DNA of 64,000 nt from assembly GCA_034687125.1 (NCBI GenBank), contig JAQGBZ010000020.1, forward strand, positions 310,001-374,000, given 5' to 3'. This document shows positions 1 to 11,375 of this stretch, one piece after another. The notes under the pieces are model-generated. The model did no database searches. It was not told the origin of the DNA and saw only the letters and a list, made by a program, of their open reading frames with translations. Source of the DNA: Neelides folsomi (lineage: Eukaryota; Arthropoda; Collembola; Neelipleona; Neelidae). Both the position numbers and the translations under genes were made by a program. Positions within the stretch are counted from its first letter, which is position 1; every line of letters starts with the position of its first letter.

Positions 1-3000
1 TTCAGCCATCACCGGGGACACACAACGATTAATCTTTGTCCATTTCTAGCACTTTATGAGAAAATTTTCCCCTCACCTCGACTGCCCCAGCCGCCGCACT
101 TCTCACAACAAAATCCCATCACCCGGTTTAATTAAAAACACACTCAAACCAATACGACCACTAGACTTATACATTCAATATTACTCAATTCAAACAAATT
201 CAATCCAATTATTATATTAAAATTGGTAATTAAATTAATTAAAATAATTTTTATTTATTCTAAATAACCATTAATAAAATATTTAAAATATGAATAAATA
301 TGAAAATAAAAAAATTATATGGATATGAAAATGATATTAAAATGAACATTGGTGTTTGAAATATTTTTCTAAAGATGAGAACCGAGTTGATCATTTTATC
401 CTTTTCATGTTGTTTGAAGGGGAGGTTGAGTCAGCAGAAAGAAGAATCAACAAGGTAATTTTGGTTTGTGGGAGCCGACAGAGCCGGTGGAGTGCACGAC
501 TCGTCCTCAATAGCCAAACTAATTTTATTACTCTCCAAGAATCACCCACCTTGTTCGCAATTACCACACCACTCAATTACAAAATTCCGATTGCCGACAA
601 TGGGAAGATCATTTGGCCCAAAGCAAGCCAACTTTAAGATCTTCATTCAAACCTTCTCAATTCAAAACTCCTCAATTCAAAACTCTTCAAATGAGGGTTC
701 AATTAAACATTCTCATTTAAATCCACCTTAGAAGTTGTTTGACTGGGAGATGGGAATTCACTTGCGAATGGGATTCGTTTTTTTCCGCTAAAAGGGACAT
801 GAAGACATTTCTAAGACATTGGCCGACATGATGGTGTTCTTTTCGACGGCTCTCAATGTCCAACTCACTCGCAAAAACCTTTGTAGAAGATCTCTTTTCC
901 CCTCACTTTTTTATGTCACACTCATTTTTCTTCAACATTCATCTTCATCATCAAACTCCCCCCACTCAACTCTTTGACAATACCAATTATTATTAACTTA
1001 CATCTCACAAAATACATTCACACAGCTAAATTTTTCTATTTTAATTTAATTCATTTATTTTTATTATTTTATTATAATATTTTATTTTGAACGGTTTCAT
1101 TTAACGAATTTACAGTCGAATATTTTTATGCATGATTAATGAGAAAATGAAACTTGTACTAAAGCTTAATACTGATATAATTCAAAAAATTAAATTATTT
1201 CTTTGAATAAAAGCAATAATGTTAAAAATATAATTTAATAAACTTCAATTTGACATAATTGTTTGAAAAGTAGTGAGATTTCAAATTAAATGACTTTTAG
1301 ATAAATAAAAGTTGAAGAATTTAGGAAAAAATAACACGAGAAAATAATTTCTTCTAATTTTGTTGATATTGAATTTTAAATGTAAAATGATGAAATATTG
1401 ATGAAAAAGACACGATTTTTTCATTTTCAATTTCACAGTTCTTTTCGAAAAATAGGAAGATTGGAAATTAAAAATCATTTTTTTGGTCAACAAAACGTGC
1501 AAAATTCAGATATGATTCAAGTTTTGCATTAAACCTTTTAATAAAGTAAGAATTTATAATTAATATAAAATAAAATAATTAAACAATTTATTTCCCGCTA
1601 TTGTAAAATAAAGCTTAACGCCTTATAATAAGAATATATAAAGTTTATATGTCTAATATTTAGAATTGTATTGAAGTAGATCATAAAACTTGTCATTAGT
1701 GATATTTAAGGAAAAATGATCATGTATGCGTAATAAAATAAAATATGAAAATTGTAGTTAAAAAGCCACTGCTTGATTTTCTCTTCTTATTTTGCTGTGT
1801 GTGTTGGATGTGTGGAGTTGATGAAAGTTTGATCGAAGGAGTTGATGAGGGTTTGCGAAAAGAAGATAAATACTTGGAATTCCCCCATGGGACTCGAAGA
1901 TGAGAGATGGGATAATCGAGAGAATAAAAAAATAAGAAGAACATTTCCCCCCATCAACCTTTTATCATGATTTATTCCCCTCCCGAGACTCTTAATTTAT
2001 ATACAATTTATCAGCCAAAGAACAGAGAATTCAATTTACTCATTCACACTCAAAAGCAATCAAATTCCAAACCATTAAAGAAATTCATTTCTCTCCATAT
2101 AAAACAATACAAACAAACAATGCAACATCTTCAGCTTTTAAGTTTATTAAAATCTTCTATTACATAAACACACATAAATACGCCTAAATATTAGTCTAAC
2201 AATAAATACAGAATTCTATTTATTTATTAATTATTGTAGTTTATATTAAATGATTAGATTGCTCAGTTTGTGATGAAGTTTGAATTTAAATGTGTATTAA
2301 ATCGAGAGATGTTTTGTCTTTGTGAATGCCATCCCTGGGAGTTGAAGGAAGTAAAAGAGTTGAGAAAGATGTTGAGATTTATTTCCACCCCTTGTTGAGT
2401 TAAGAGAGTTTAGATGTCTCCCAAGATTTACGGCCGCTTTCTTCAATCCTTTGCCCTCATCAACCACAAGATGAATTGACGCTATAAAACCAAACACACA
2501 CGAACACTTCTTTCACCCACTATACGCTTTTCACTTACCTACAATTTATAACGTTCAATTCTAACTTTATCAATTTAAACGTTATTTTATACAATTACCT
2601 TTACGATCATACATTACAATTAAAGCTTAATTCTAACCCATAACTAATACAGTAGTAAATGTATAGTAAAAGCTTAGTTATCATAATGGTTAAAATTGAA
2701 TTTAAAGAGATTAACGTTATTTTTAATGAGATTTAATGAAGCTTTTATGTGAAAATCATACATGTTGGGTTTTTTTATAAAATGGTTAAAATCGATTATT
2801 GGATTTTAGACGGATCGAATTGGCATGTAAAATTTTGAATTTATTTTCCTGATGGATTTTGTATTGAAAGCATAGGAGTGAATGGGAGGATGAGTTGGAT
2901 GAGTTTTACGACTATGGGAAGAGCGGGGAGTTTTCCCTTTGAGTTTTGTAGGAGAATTGAGATGGTGGGACATATGGTGAAATGGTTGAGGGGAGAAGGG

Positions 3001-3756
3001 GGGTTGACGTGCGGATGATGAATGACCTAAACTCTGATTGACACGTCCGTCCCTGTCGCCCCTTCTGATCATCCAAAAGCCCTATTATGTCATCCCCTCG
3101 ATCTCCATAATTGCCTCTTCCCCCTTTTAGGAAAATTAAATACACATTCCGGCAGAAATTTCCACATGTGCCAGGGAAGGAATTCAATTTTAGTACTTTT
3201 AGTGTTTTAGTATTCACTTCATTTATTATTCAAGAGCTCAACTAAATTTATTGAATATTTAATATTCATGTAAGGAAAATTACACACGAGGAATTATATT
3301 CAAAATAAATAAATTGATTTAAATTTTCAATATTATGACATTGTTTAAATTTTACATTTGACTTAAAATTAGTGCCTGGTAAAATATAAAATTTTTAATT
3401 GTTAGAATTATATTGGTAATATTATGGCTACATTTAAGTTTTACTGGGCTTTAATTTTTAAAGGACTTTAATCTTTAATGGAGTTCAATGGGTTTTTAAT
3501 GGTTTTGGTAGGGTTATTTTGAATGTGTGATAAGTGAATAAAAGGGAAGGAGTTATTTATTGCTTTATGATTTTTGGATCTTTTGAGGATTTTGTGAGTT
3601 GATTTGGAAGCACCAGGGCGGTGAATATTTTTAAATCCCTTCAAATCCTCCCCATTCAACTTCCTCCGGAGATGGCGGAGATTCCTTGGAGTTTGACGGA
3701 GGGCGGAAGAAAATTTTGGCATTCTGGCGACGGAGTTTCATTTTCCTTCGAGTTTT

Positions 3757-3766
3757 TGATTGACAG
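3757..3766 (+). promoter_or_regulatory. PREP/PBX-type site TGATTGACAG
   Basis: The exact 10-mer TGATTGACAG is the composite site known for MEIS/PREP (Homothorax-like) plus PBX (Extradenticle-like) TALE homeodomain dimers, which are Hox cofactors. The same 10-mer followed by CCG recurs at 50236 in the pb intron. A single site of this length can occur by chance, so function is inferred only. Confidence 0.3.
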
Positions 3767-6280
3767 CCGATGGAATGCGAAAGGGGTAACTCAAATTACA
3801 GATTTCGGCTGAGGAAACAAAAATTCTCCACTCGCTCGCTTTCACTCGCACCAAACGAACTTAAATTTATTCAGCTTCCTTCATCTCCACATTGAGGGAT
3901 TTAAACCGGAAATTTTAATTGTGCTTTTAATTAAAATTATAACAATTATCGAATTGTCAATTAAACCCAAGCTGGATATTTCAAAAAAACATTGAACTGT
4001 AAGGAATCAAATCGCAGATTTTAAAGTGCAGTTAAAGTTTGAACGTTTCTTATCAGAAAACGAGAAACTTATAAAGGTAATTTTTTAATACTTTTGTAAT
4101 TATAATTGGCATAATTTGGTTTTTGGATTTATTGCATTGTACAAATAATTCATAATTGTTAATTTATATTTATATGAATTGTTATTAATTAATTTTATCC
4201 ACGAGGGTTGTTTGGGTCAGAAGAAATGAATCATGTGAGTGTTTTTGAGTTTTTGGAACTGAAGGGTCGCCGGTGGTTGTTCTTGAAGGGATGTCATTTT
4301 GGTCGTAAACAACAAAATTAATGACATTTCTTACAATTTTTCCCAGACTCCCTTTGTTGGGGAGGTTGGGATGAGTTTGGAGTCGCTTAGCGGTTCTCAT
4401 TAAACCCACGGCCGCCGCCAACCTCGCCGACTTTAACAAATAAATCCCAAACCCGTTGGATTTTAAAATGAGAACAAGTTCATTGAAGGATCATTAATTA
4501 GCTTTTAACCCCTTTCAAATAACCCGTACATTTTGGCGCATTTAAACATAAATTGAACTTTTAGGCAATAAAACAAATTACATATAAAATTACATATAAT
4601 ATACATTTGTACCTATATTTGTGTTTACATATAAAATTATATGATTTTCATTTTTGCATAATTCCGAGTAAAATTTTATTTCATTTTTAAAATAAAGCTA
4701 CAATTTTGCAATTTAAATTGTAGTTAAAAATTCAATTTGATTTTCGTTAGTACTTAATAGAACTTTGATTCATATAATTTTATTTGTGTTTGATCTTTGA
4801 TAAGTGTCGAGAGCCTATGAAAGTAAGTGTGATGGGATTGGTTGGATTTTGTCTTATCAATCAAGTGCATGACACCTTTCATATCCCCACTCACTCACTC
4901 GCGTCAACCCCCACTTGACATTTCTCCTCCTACTCTTTTTCATTCGCCCAATTCTCAAATATAATAAAAGCCAATCACAAGCACTTTTATTTAAATACTA
5001 TATTTAGTTAGTGTAACTATTAACTAATGATAAATTATAACTAATTGTAAGATTAAACGTGAGACAAAACCCAAAAACCAAATTATTCATTATCCATTTT
5101 AATTATTTTTTAATTATTTTAACTATGAAGATATCAATTAATTATAAAAAGTTAATGGGTCGGCATAAATTGTGGGACATTCCAAATACTTTCAAATATA
5201 AAACACGATTAAAAGGAAAATAAAATTATAAGAGAAAATTATTAAACTGCTTTATATCTCGTATGAGTCGTATGATTTAGCATTTCGTTTTGAGTTTTGC
5301 TCGTGTCGTTGTCATTTGGATGATTTGTGTGTTTGAGAAAGCGAAGCGTCACAGGTAGGGAATTGACGCAACCGAGAAGGAGGGAAGAAGAAAAAGGTAC
5401 GAAATCCAAAAGCAAGGTGGCGGATCTTCTTCAAATAGTGAAGAGATGGAAAGATGTGATGGAAAGATCATCTTTACATTCCTTAACATCTTTACAATTC
5501 AAATATCTTACGTAGACATTGAAGGATTCAAAGGGAAGATTTCTAAGACGCCCTTCGCCCCTTTGCTTTTATCAGAATTATCAAACTAGAATTATAAAAA
5601 CGTCTATTATTATTTGTAAAAAACGAAAATTAATGATAACTGTTTGATAAATGTAAATTTTAAAAATTTAACAAATAAAATTTATTTAAAGCGACATTCG
5701 AGTTGATTTAAAACAAGGGAATTTTTATTTTTAAATTCAATTTTTGAACTTGGAATAATATGCACGGAGATTTTAATGATAATGATATTTGTATTTAAAT
5801 CTACTGATTAAATACATATAAGTATATATTTTATATGTATGGTACTATTTATCTGTTATGAGTTTTAATTTTTGATTAAATGATAATTAATGATATTTAA
5901 TTTTAACTCTTTTAATATTCTTCAGTTTTCTGATCAATTTTCTGAATCTTATTAATCTGATTTTTAAAGATGAAGATAAAGATAGAGAATTATGTGTTAT
6001 ATATAAGGTATAAATATGCATTGATGGTTCAATTGGTCTTTCCAATGGACGAACTTGAATGTTAAGTGGCGTGAATTACAGAAGCGGTGTATTTGTTTGC
6101 ATAAGCCATCCATAAATTGCTCCTTCAATTGTTTCTTTATAAGGAGCCTCTTGGGAGATGTTGAGAGATTTAAAGGCCGTTGGTTGTTAATGATTCCTCA
6201 TTTCCTCCCACGGCGGTTCCTCCATAAATCTCCACCTGGAAATTTAAAACTACTAAAGAAGCCATCAAATCATCATATTC

Positions 6281-6340
6281 ATTTCTGAGCATCTCCCAGC
6301 ATCTCCGAGCATCTTTGAACATCTCTGAAGATCTCTGACT
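6281..6340. repeat. Minisatellite, 10-bp unit (atctctgagc-like)
   Basis: Six consecutive units of exactly 10 bp, close to atctctgagc, are visible, with degenerate copies running on to about 6365. The period equals one turn of the DNA helix. A second 10-bp-period array with the related core atctct lies at 8751. Confidence 0.8.
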
Positions 6341-6472
6341 GAGTCTGATCGAATCTCTGACTCATCCGCAGATGATGAAAAAAGGATTAAAGAAGTGTGG
6401 GAAATTTCTCTATTTATTTATATGGTCAAAGTAATTATTTATTTTCTCCTCCTCGGGAAGACGAGGATGAAT

Positions 6473-6486
6473 GGGGGGGGGGGGGG
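6473..6486 (+). repeat. G14 mononucleotide run
   Basis: Fourteen consecutive G lie at the G-rich side of a skew island (C-rich DNA follows from about 6500). This is the longest homopolymer of G noticed in the window. Slippage and quadruplex formation are possible, and the length may be an assembly approximation. Confidence 0.9.
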
Positions 6487-7171
6487 AATTTGGTTGCATG
6501 AAATTCACTTTCCTTTCATTCACCCAAGGACTAAAAAAGAATCAAAAGCATTTTTATAATTCCTTCACATCTTCATCTCCCCATTCAAATATTCCTTTTC
6601 TTCTTTGGAATTCAAACCTTCAATTCCTGGCTTCTAATTACATCTTCAATTTCTTTTATTCAACTCTCATAAACTTTCATATTTAAATTCACACTTTAAT
6701 TTCAAATTTTATTTATTATATAAAAATATATTGCCGATTTTGTTCTGAATTTTATTCCGAATTAAATTATTATTTATTTTATTTTAATAATTTTGTAATT
6801 TAATAATTACATAGAATAATATCTCGAAATTGACATAAATTTTAAAAAATTACATTTAATAAATATTTTAAATAATTTTTTTAATTTCTCTTGTCATTTT
6901 GAATAGTTGAGGTTGTAATTAGAGTGAAGTCTGGTGTTGCCGGGTTTGTTGGTAATGGGATGACTTGCAACTTTTTTTCTTTTCATTTCTTGTGAAAAGA
7001 AATGGCCAAGGGCTCTCTGAGATTCCTCTTGAAGAACATTGAAGAACAGACGCTGGTGGTTTCGGTCTAATGGCCCCTCGTTTCTCCCCATTTCTCATCC
7101 GATGGAGGCGGAGAGAATTCCGCCGCGGGGGTTCCCGGAACTTCGCTCACATTCCCCCGATGATTTCTCAG

Positions 7172-7258
7172 TGCCCGTAAGATACCTGTAGAAACGAGCT
7201 TCTGAGGGTATTCCATTTATTCTACAAAAGCCCGGATCTACAGGGTAGGTTACGGGCA
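7172..7258 (-). ncRNA. mir-993: pre-miR-993 microRNA hairpin
   Basis: Read on the - strand, this 87-nt segment folds as a microRNA precursor. A perfect 9-bp base (tgcccgtaa with ttacgggca) leads into arms matching in blocks CCTGTAGA, CG and GCTT, with small internal loops and a terminal loop of about 25 nt. The 5' arm (7248-7224) begins CTACCCTGTAGATCCGGGCT, the miR-10-family seed followed by the miR-993-specific GGGCTTTTG. The 3' arm (7202-7180) begins GAAGCTCGTTTCTACAGG and continues to give the known arthropod miR-993-3p, with one difference from my recollection of the Drosophila form. Arthropod Hox clusters carry miR-993 between Hox3/zen and Dfd, which fits its place about 20 kb upstream of Hox3. 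The recognisable mature strand is opposite to Hox3 and pb. The hairpin is nearly palindromic, so a + strand transcript would also fold. The likely role is post-transcriptional repression; targets are not visible. Confidence 0.94.
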
Positions 7259-7788
7259 TGATTGCCAAAATACAAAATCGATCCTTTCCCAACTCCTCCT
7301 CCTGGAAAAAAACAAAAGTCTTCGATTAAACTTCCACCCAAAATGTAATGTATGAAAACGGAGTCGGGGAATGGAGATGGAAAATACCTTGGAGAAACTG
7401 AAAGAAAAAGTTCATTATTCCCCGTGCCAGGAAATCTCCTCACCGACCATCGACCCAAAAACCAAACACCTCAAATAGAACAAACTTCCCATGTCTCCAT
7501 TCACAAAGCTCATCCTTTGTCGAACGTCTTTTCATATTGGAAACTCATTCCTATAACAAAACCATTCCTATAACTCACCATTCCTATGCATAACCATGTT
7601 AAAAGTCAATGCCAATTGGTATTTTAAAAAGTGAAGCACATGAATAATTATATATCCTATGGTATGTATATCTTCACATTATCTGCACTTCATTCGTAAG
7701 ATAATGAATATTTGAATATATTTAAGAACCACACCATTGGTATAAAAATTCACTTGGCAAGAATAATTATTTAAGAACGATAGGGATA

Positions 7789-7838
7789 TTTGTAATGTAT
7801 TTTGTAATGTATTTTGTAAAGTATTCTGTAAAGGATGG
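7789..7838. repeat. Short tandem repeat, 12-bp unit (tttgtaatgtat)
   Basis: Four tandem 12-bp units, tttgtaatgtat diverging to ttctgtaaagga-like, lie in AT-rich DNA. On the - strand the array reads as a repeated Leu-Gln-Asn-Thr peptide in an open frame, which is a product of the repeat and not evidence of a gene. Confidence 0.75.
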
Positions 7839-8745
7839 AACTGTGTGAAAGGATTGAACTTCCAACTTGGTGGAGTTCTTTGACACGTGGAGCGGCACGA
7901 AATGAAATAAATTTCAAAATTGGAACTTTGGACCACTGGAGGGAAGAAAGATAAAAAAAGTCAAGGTGTTTTTGAGCGATGGTTGGAAGGGAGGAATTGA
8001 ATGGTTGAGATGGTGAGGAGTTTGGTGAGTCTTTGGAAGTGTTGGTGGTTCGGACAGGTGAGAGGAGCGGAGGAGTTGGGAGCTCGAATGAGAATGAGAC
8101 TTTCCTTTCGATGGCGAGGATGATGAGGGTGAGTGAAGCTCAAACTCAAAGCCCACCTCCCAAACACCCGCCACCACGACAACGATCAAAACCAACACAA
8201 AAATACTCAAATACTCAGCTCATTCACCAAATATACATTCAACACTTTATTTAAAAATCTCTTCAAAAATCCCTCCAAAAATAATCATCAAAATAATCAT
8301 CATTTTATCAAACTCGTCAAAAAGACAATAACTCATTTAAACAAAAGGCCAATTAAATAATTTAATTTAAAAGATTCTAAGGAGAAAATAATTGAAATTC
8401 ATAGTTAACAAAAAGGGTATTTTGAATGGTATTACAATTATTGTTTATTTTAAATATTGAATTTATTTTAAAAAAAATTTAAATGAGTTTATAAATAAAA
8501 TGTTGATGAATTTCTCTTACGTGACTTCATTTGTCTGTTTCGTGTTTGAGATATTTGGGGATTGGAATTTTGTGTGGAGGATAATGATCCCTATTGAAAG
8601 TGTCCTTTGAGGATCTTGTGAGATTTGAATGGGTGGGAGAGGAATTAATAGGCGAACCATCTGGACTCATAATGATATATTCAAATCCCTTTCAAATTCG
8701 CACAAATGATCGCATTACTCAGCTCGTCTCAATGGATCCCTCAAG

Positions 8746-8875
8746 ATCTCTCTCTGTATGGATCTGTATGGGTCTCTATGGGTCTCTATGGATCTCTATG
8801 AATCTCTATGGAGCTCGGTGGAACTCTGTGGATCTCTATGGGGATTTGTATGGTTTCTATGGAGCGAGATCTCTT
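8746..8875. repeat. Minisatellite, 10-bp unit (ggtctctatg)
   Basis: About nine units of exactly 10 bp, close to ggtctctatg or gatctctatg, run from 8751 to 8840, with degenerate copies to 8875. Because 10 is not a multiple of three, all three frames show a repeating Leu-Tyr-Gly-Ser / Leu-Trp-Ile-Ser type peptide. This explains the overlapping open frames here. Confidence 0.85.
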
Positions 8876-11199
8876 TGGAGACGCCAGGGTTTTTTTGTCC
8901 CACACGGATCAACCAATGGAACTCCGACCGCAAAGCATTATGACAAACTATGGAGATATTTATTATTGGTTAGGAGATCCGGAGATTCCTTCGCCACACA
9001 ATTGCAATTTCGAATTTCTCCCCTCATTTCCAATTTTTTACGGAAAGACGGGCGGGAGAATGACAAAGGGGAAAAGTGGAAGCCGTGGATTTGTCCATTA
9101 CAATATCACCATTCAGATCAGGTAGTTCAACATGGGGTTTTATCACCCTTGAAATCTCAAACTATTCCCATTACCTTCATCCGAAACTCAATTCCCTTTC
9201 AACGTCTTATTTATTAGTTTAAACCTTCCCTCCAATTGAAATAATTCAAAATCACTGTTTAAAATTCTCAAATTCAAATCTCCCTCTCTATAATTTTAAA
9301 TTATATTTTTCTCCCGGGATTTTAAATAAATTTCATACAGTGGAGCATGGGACTTGTGGAGGATAAATGTAAAAAAGTGTAAAAGGACGGATGGCCCGGC
9401 GGCGTTGAATTTCCTCGGCGGCCGTCGTCTCCTCCACAATGGAACTTTTTATTATTAGCTGAGGGGCTTTTCTTCTCCATTAGCCCTATTCTACCTGTAA
9501 GATATTTCTACCTGACTTCTTGTATCTCTACCTGTGGTGGGGAGCCCAAGGACTCATCAACCATGATTCCTTCACCATTCCCCTTCAAAGATGAACTCAA
9601 CGGAGCGCCTCATCAACACGACAATCGGCTAATGAAATGAATTCTTACAAACCATTTACACCCATTAGGACAAGATAAGAACAAACGTGGAAAGAACACG
9701 GCCAGATCACCCCATTACTTTTATTATTTATCGACCTCGTAAATCTTAAACATTCCAACATACCCAAAAACAGATGACTATATGCTGCGATTTAAAAACC
9801 TTGCGATTCCTTGCGTCTCTTCATGGCGCGGTGGTTGAAATAAATAGAAACATTTTTTCCCCATTTGGAGAAGATTGATAAGCGACCATAAAGTTTCAAA
9901 AGTTTCTTGAGAAAATTGAGATGAATGAAAATTTGGGGGAAAAAAAGAGCGAAGCAAATTTTTGAAATTTCAGACTCCCCACAGAAATTGACACAATACG
10001 TCTTGGATTATCCTCATTATGATTCCCATCATTACAAGTCCCATTATATTGTGACATTGTGATCGGAGTTGGTAGCGAAACTAAAAGTTCTCCATTCGTC
10101 CTCCCTAATCTTCCCCTTTAACTCCTTTCATAAGGCACAAAAGAGTCTCGCGGGTTATTAACATTCGAAGGAACCTCGCTTGGGACGACAATCAACACCA
10201 AATTACGACCATTATTACATTATTACGTATAGGGAAAAACCTTCACTTTCTTTATAATATAATCCTAATCTTAACTTCTTAACACTACCTAACTAATATA
10301 ACAATTTTATTTTCTCACAATACAATTTCATATTATTGTCCTAAAACTTCATAAAACACACCTTCAGTTTTATATAAATTCAGTTTCATATAAAATAAAG
10401 ATTTTTTTTCTATAAAGAACATTCAAGTTGTGTTTTGACTTGGGCAGAGTTGGACCGAGAATTTGAGAAAGGAGATTGAGGTTGAATTGGAGTGAATTTA
10501 GGAGTAAATTGGAGAAGTGGGAGTTGTCTGTGCGGGTAATTGAGAGGAGAAATAGGGAGGGAAATAAAAGCAATTACGAGCTTCGTAAATTCCAGTTCCA
10601 TCCAGATACAATTGGAGGTTCTTCTAAACAGACAACTACCTGAGCCATGGAGAGTCGTTATGGGGAATGATGACCACGCTTCCTTCGCCAACTCACTCCC
10701 GCTTCACTTACACTTTAAATTATTCCTCATTAGCTATCCTTAGACTCCCTTCGAATTTATTCGCCCTCCCAGCACAGGTGAACACTAATTAGGAATCTGT
10801 TAATTGCAAACAGCCGCTCCTTCACTCGATTTATTTCTCAATAAACCCAATGAACTTCTTCAATATAATTTTACAAACCTTACTCAATATAATCATTGTG
10901 AAAAATCTTCCTAAATATTTCGTCAATGTATCTGTACATAATACAAATACATGGATATACCTCATATATTTCTTATAGAATCTTATATAGTATTTGTTAT
11001 ATAAGGGCATTTATTGTTCTTTACTAATTTGTGTCCGCAAAAGGAAGATCGCAAAGAATTTGATAAATTCCTAAATTCTTTCTTGTTAAATACCAAATCG
11101 ATCAAACGGCGGTCCAAGACATTCCTCGACAATTAATCCGCCCGTCATTTGTAATTTGTCTGAAGAGGAATTTTGATCCGAACACGAGCTGAGTTGTTT

Positions 11200-11207
11200 T
11201 ATAAAAG
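11200..11207 (+). promoter_or_regulatory. TATA box upstream of a small ORF
   Basis: TATAAAAG followed by GG is a strong TATA-box match. About 30 nt downstream is ttagtcg (11230-11236), similar to an arthropod initiator, then an ATG at 11238. The spacing between TATA and the presumed start site is what RNA polymerase II core promoters use. No downstream promoter element is evident. Confidence 0.35.
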
Positions 11208-11237
11208 GGATCTGGCTGCGGTCGTGGAATTAGTCGA

Positions 11238-11375
11238 ATGACTCTTTCAGATCTCATTCAAGAGATCTTCCAAGAGACGTTTCAGAGATCTTCTCTGAGA
11301 ATGAGTTTTGAAGAATGGTGGGAAAGAATGCTGGATCATTTTGACACGGTGGCCGCCGTGGAAAACAAAGCCTGA
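11238..11375 (+). CDS. Candidate 45-residue small protein
   Basis: An ATG lies just after a TATA/initiator-like arrangement and opens a frame of 45 codons ending in TGA at 11373-11375. The peptide starts MTLSDLIQEIFQETF, continues with an acidic and aromatic stretch (MSFEEWWERMLDHF at residues 22-35) and ends VENKA. It looks amphipathic and acidic, with no signal peptide or membrane segment, and I recognise no family. The first half overlaps imperfect agagatcttc repeats, so part of the peptide pattern may come from the repeat. The second half does not. It could be a real small ORF, the first exon of a longer gene, or chance. Confidence 0.25.
   Translation: MTLSDLIQEIFQETFQRSSLRMSFEEWWERMLDHFDTVAAVENKA

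Larger units (their letters stand above)
1..7171. other. Intergenic DNA upstream of miR-993
   Basis: No gene could be supported here. AT-rich DNA alternates with islands that are G-rich on the left and C-rich on the right. Approximate switch points are 510, 850, 1945, 2430, 3040, 3810, 4330, 4870, 5440 and 6500. A 14-base imperfect direct repeat (ctcaattcaaaact) lies near 655-690. A PREP/PBX-like site is at 3757, a 10-bp-period repeat at 6281 and a G14 run at 6473. Open frames here are short, have skewed composition and carry no recognisable domain. A Dfd gene, expected on this side of Hox3, is not seen. Confidence 0.6.
7259..11190. other. Intergenic DNA between miR-993 and the 11.2-kb small ORF
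   Basis: No gene could be supported. Skew islands switch from G-rich to C-rich near 8145, 9400 and 10600. Repeats at 7789 and 8746 are listed separately. A 17-bp imperfect direct duplication (ttcagttttatataaa-like) lies at about 10362-10396. Three copies of ctacctg occur within 9485-9535. The long frame at 8594-9217 runs through the 10-bp minisatellite and has no family resemblance. Confidence 0.55.

Noticed and set aside
8594-9217. 207-residue open frame
   Set aside because: It runs through the 10-bp minisatellite, whose repeats are open in several frames, and the rest has no recognisable domain or conserved-looking composition.
9485-9535. Three ctacctg repeats considered as a second miR-10/993-like hairpin
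   Set aside because: The copies are direct, not inverted, and no stable stem could be drawn.
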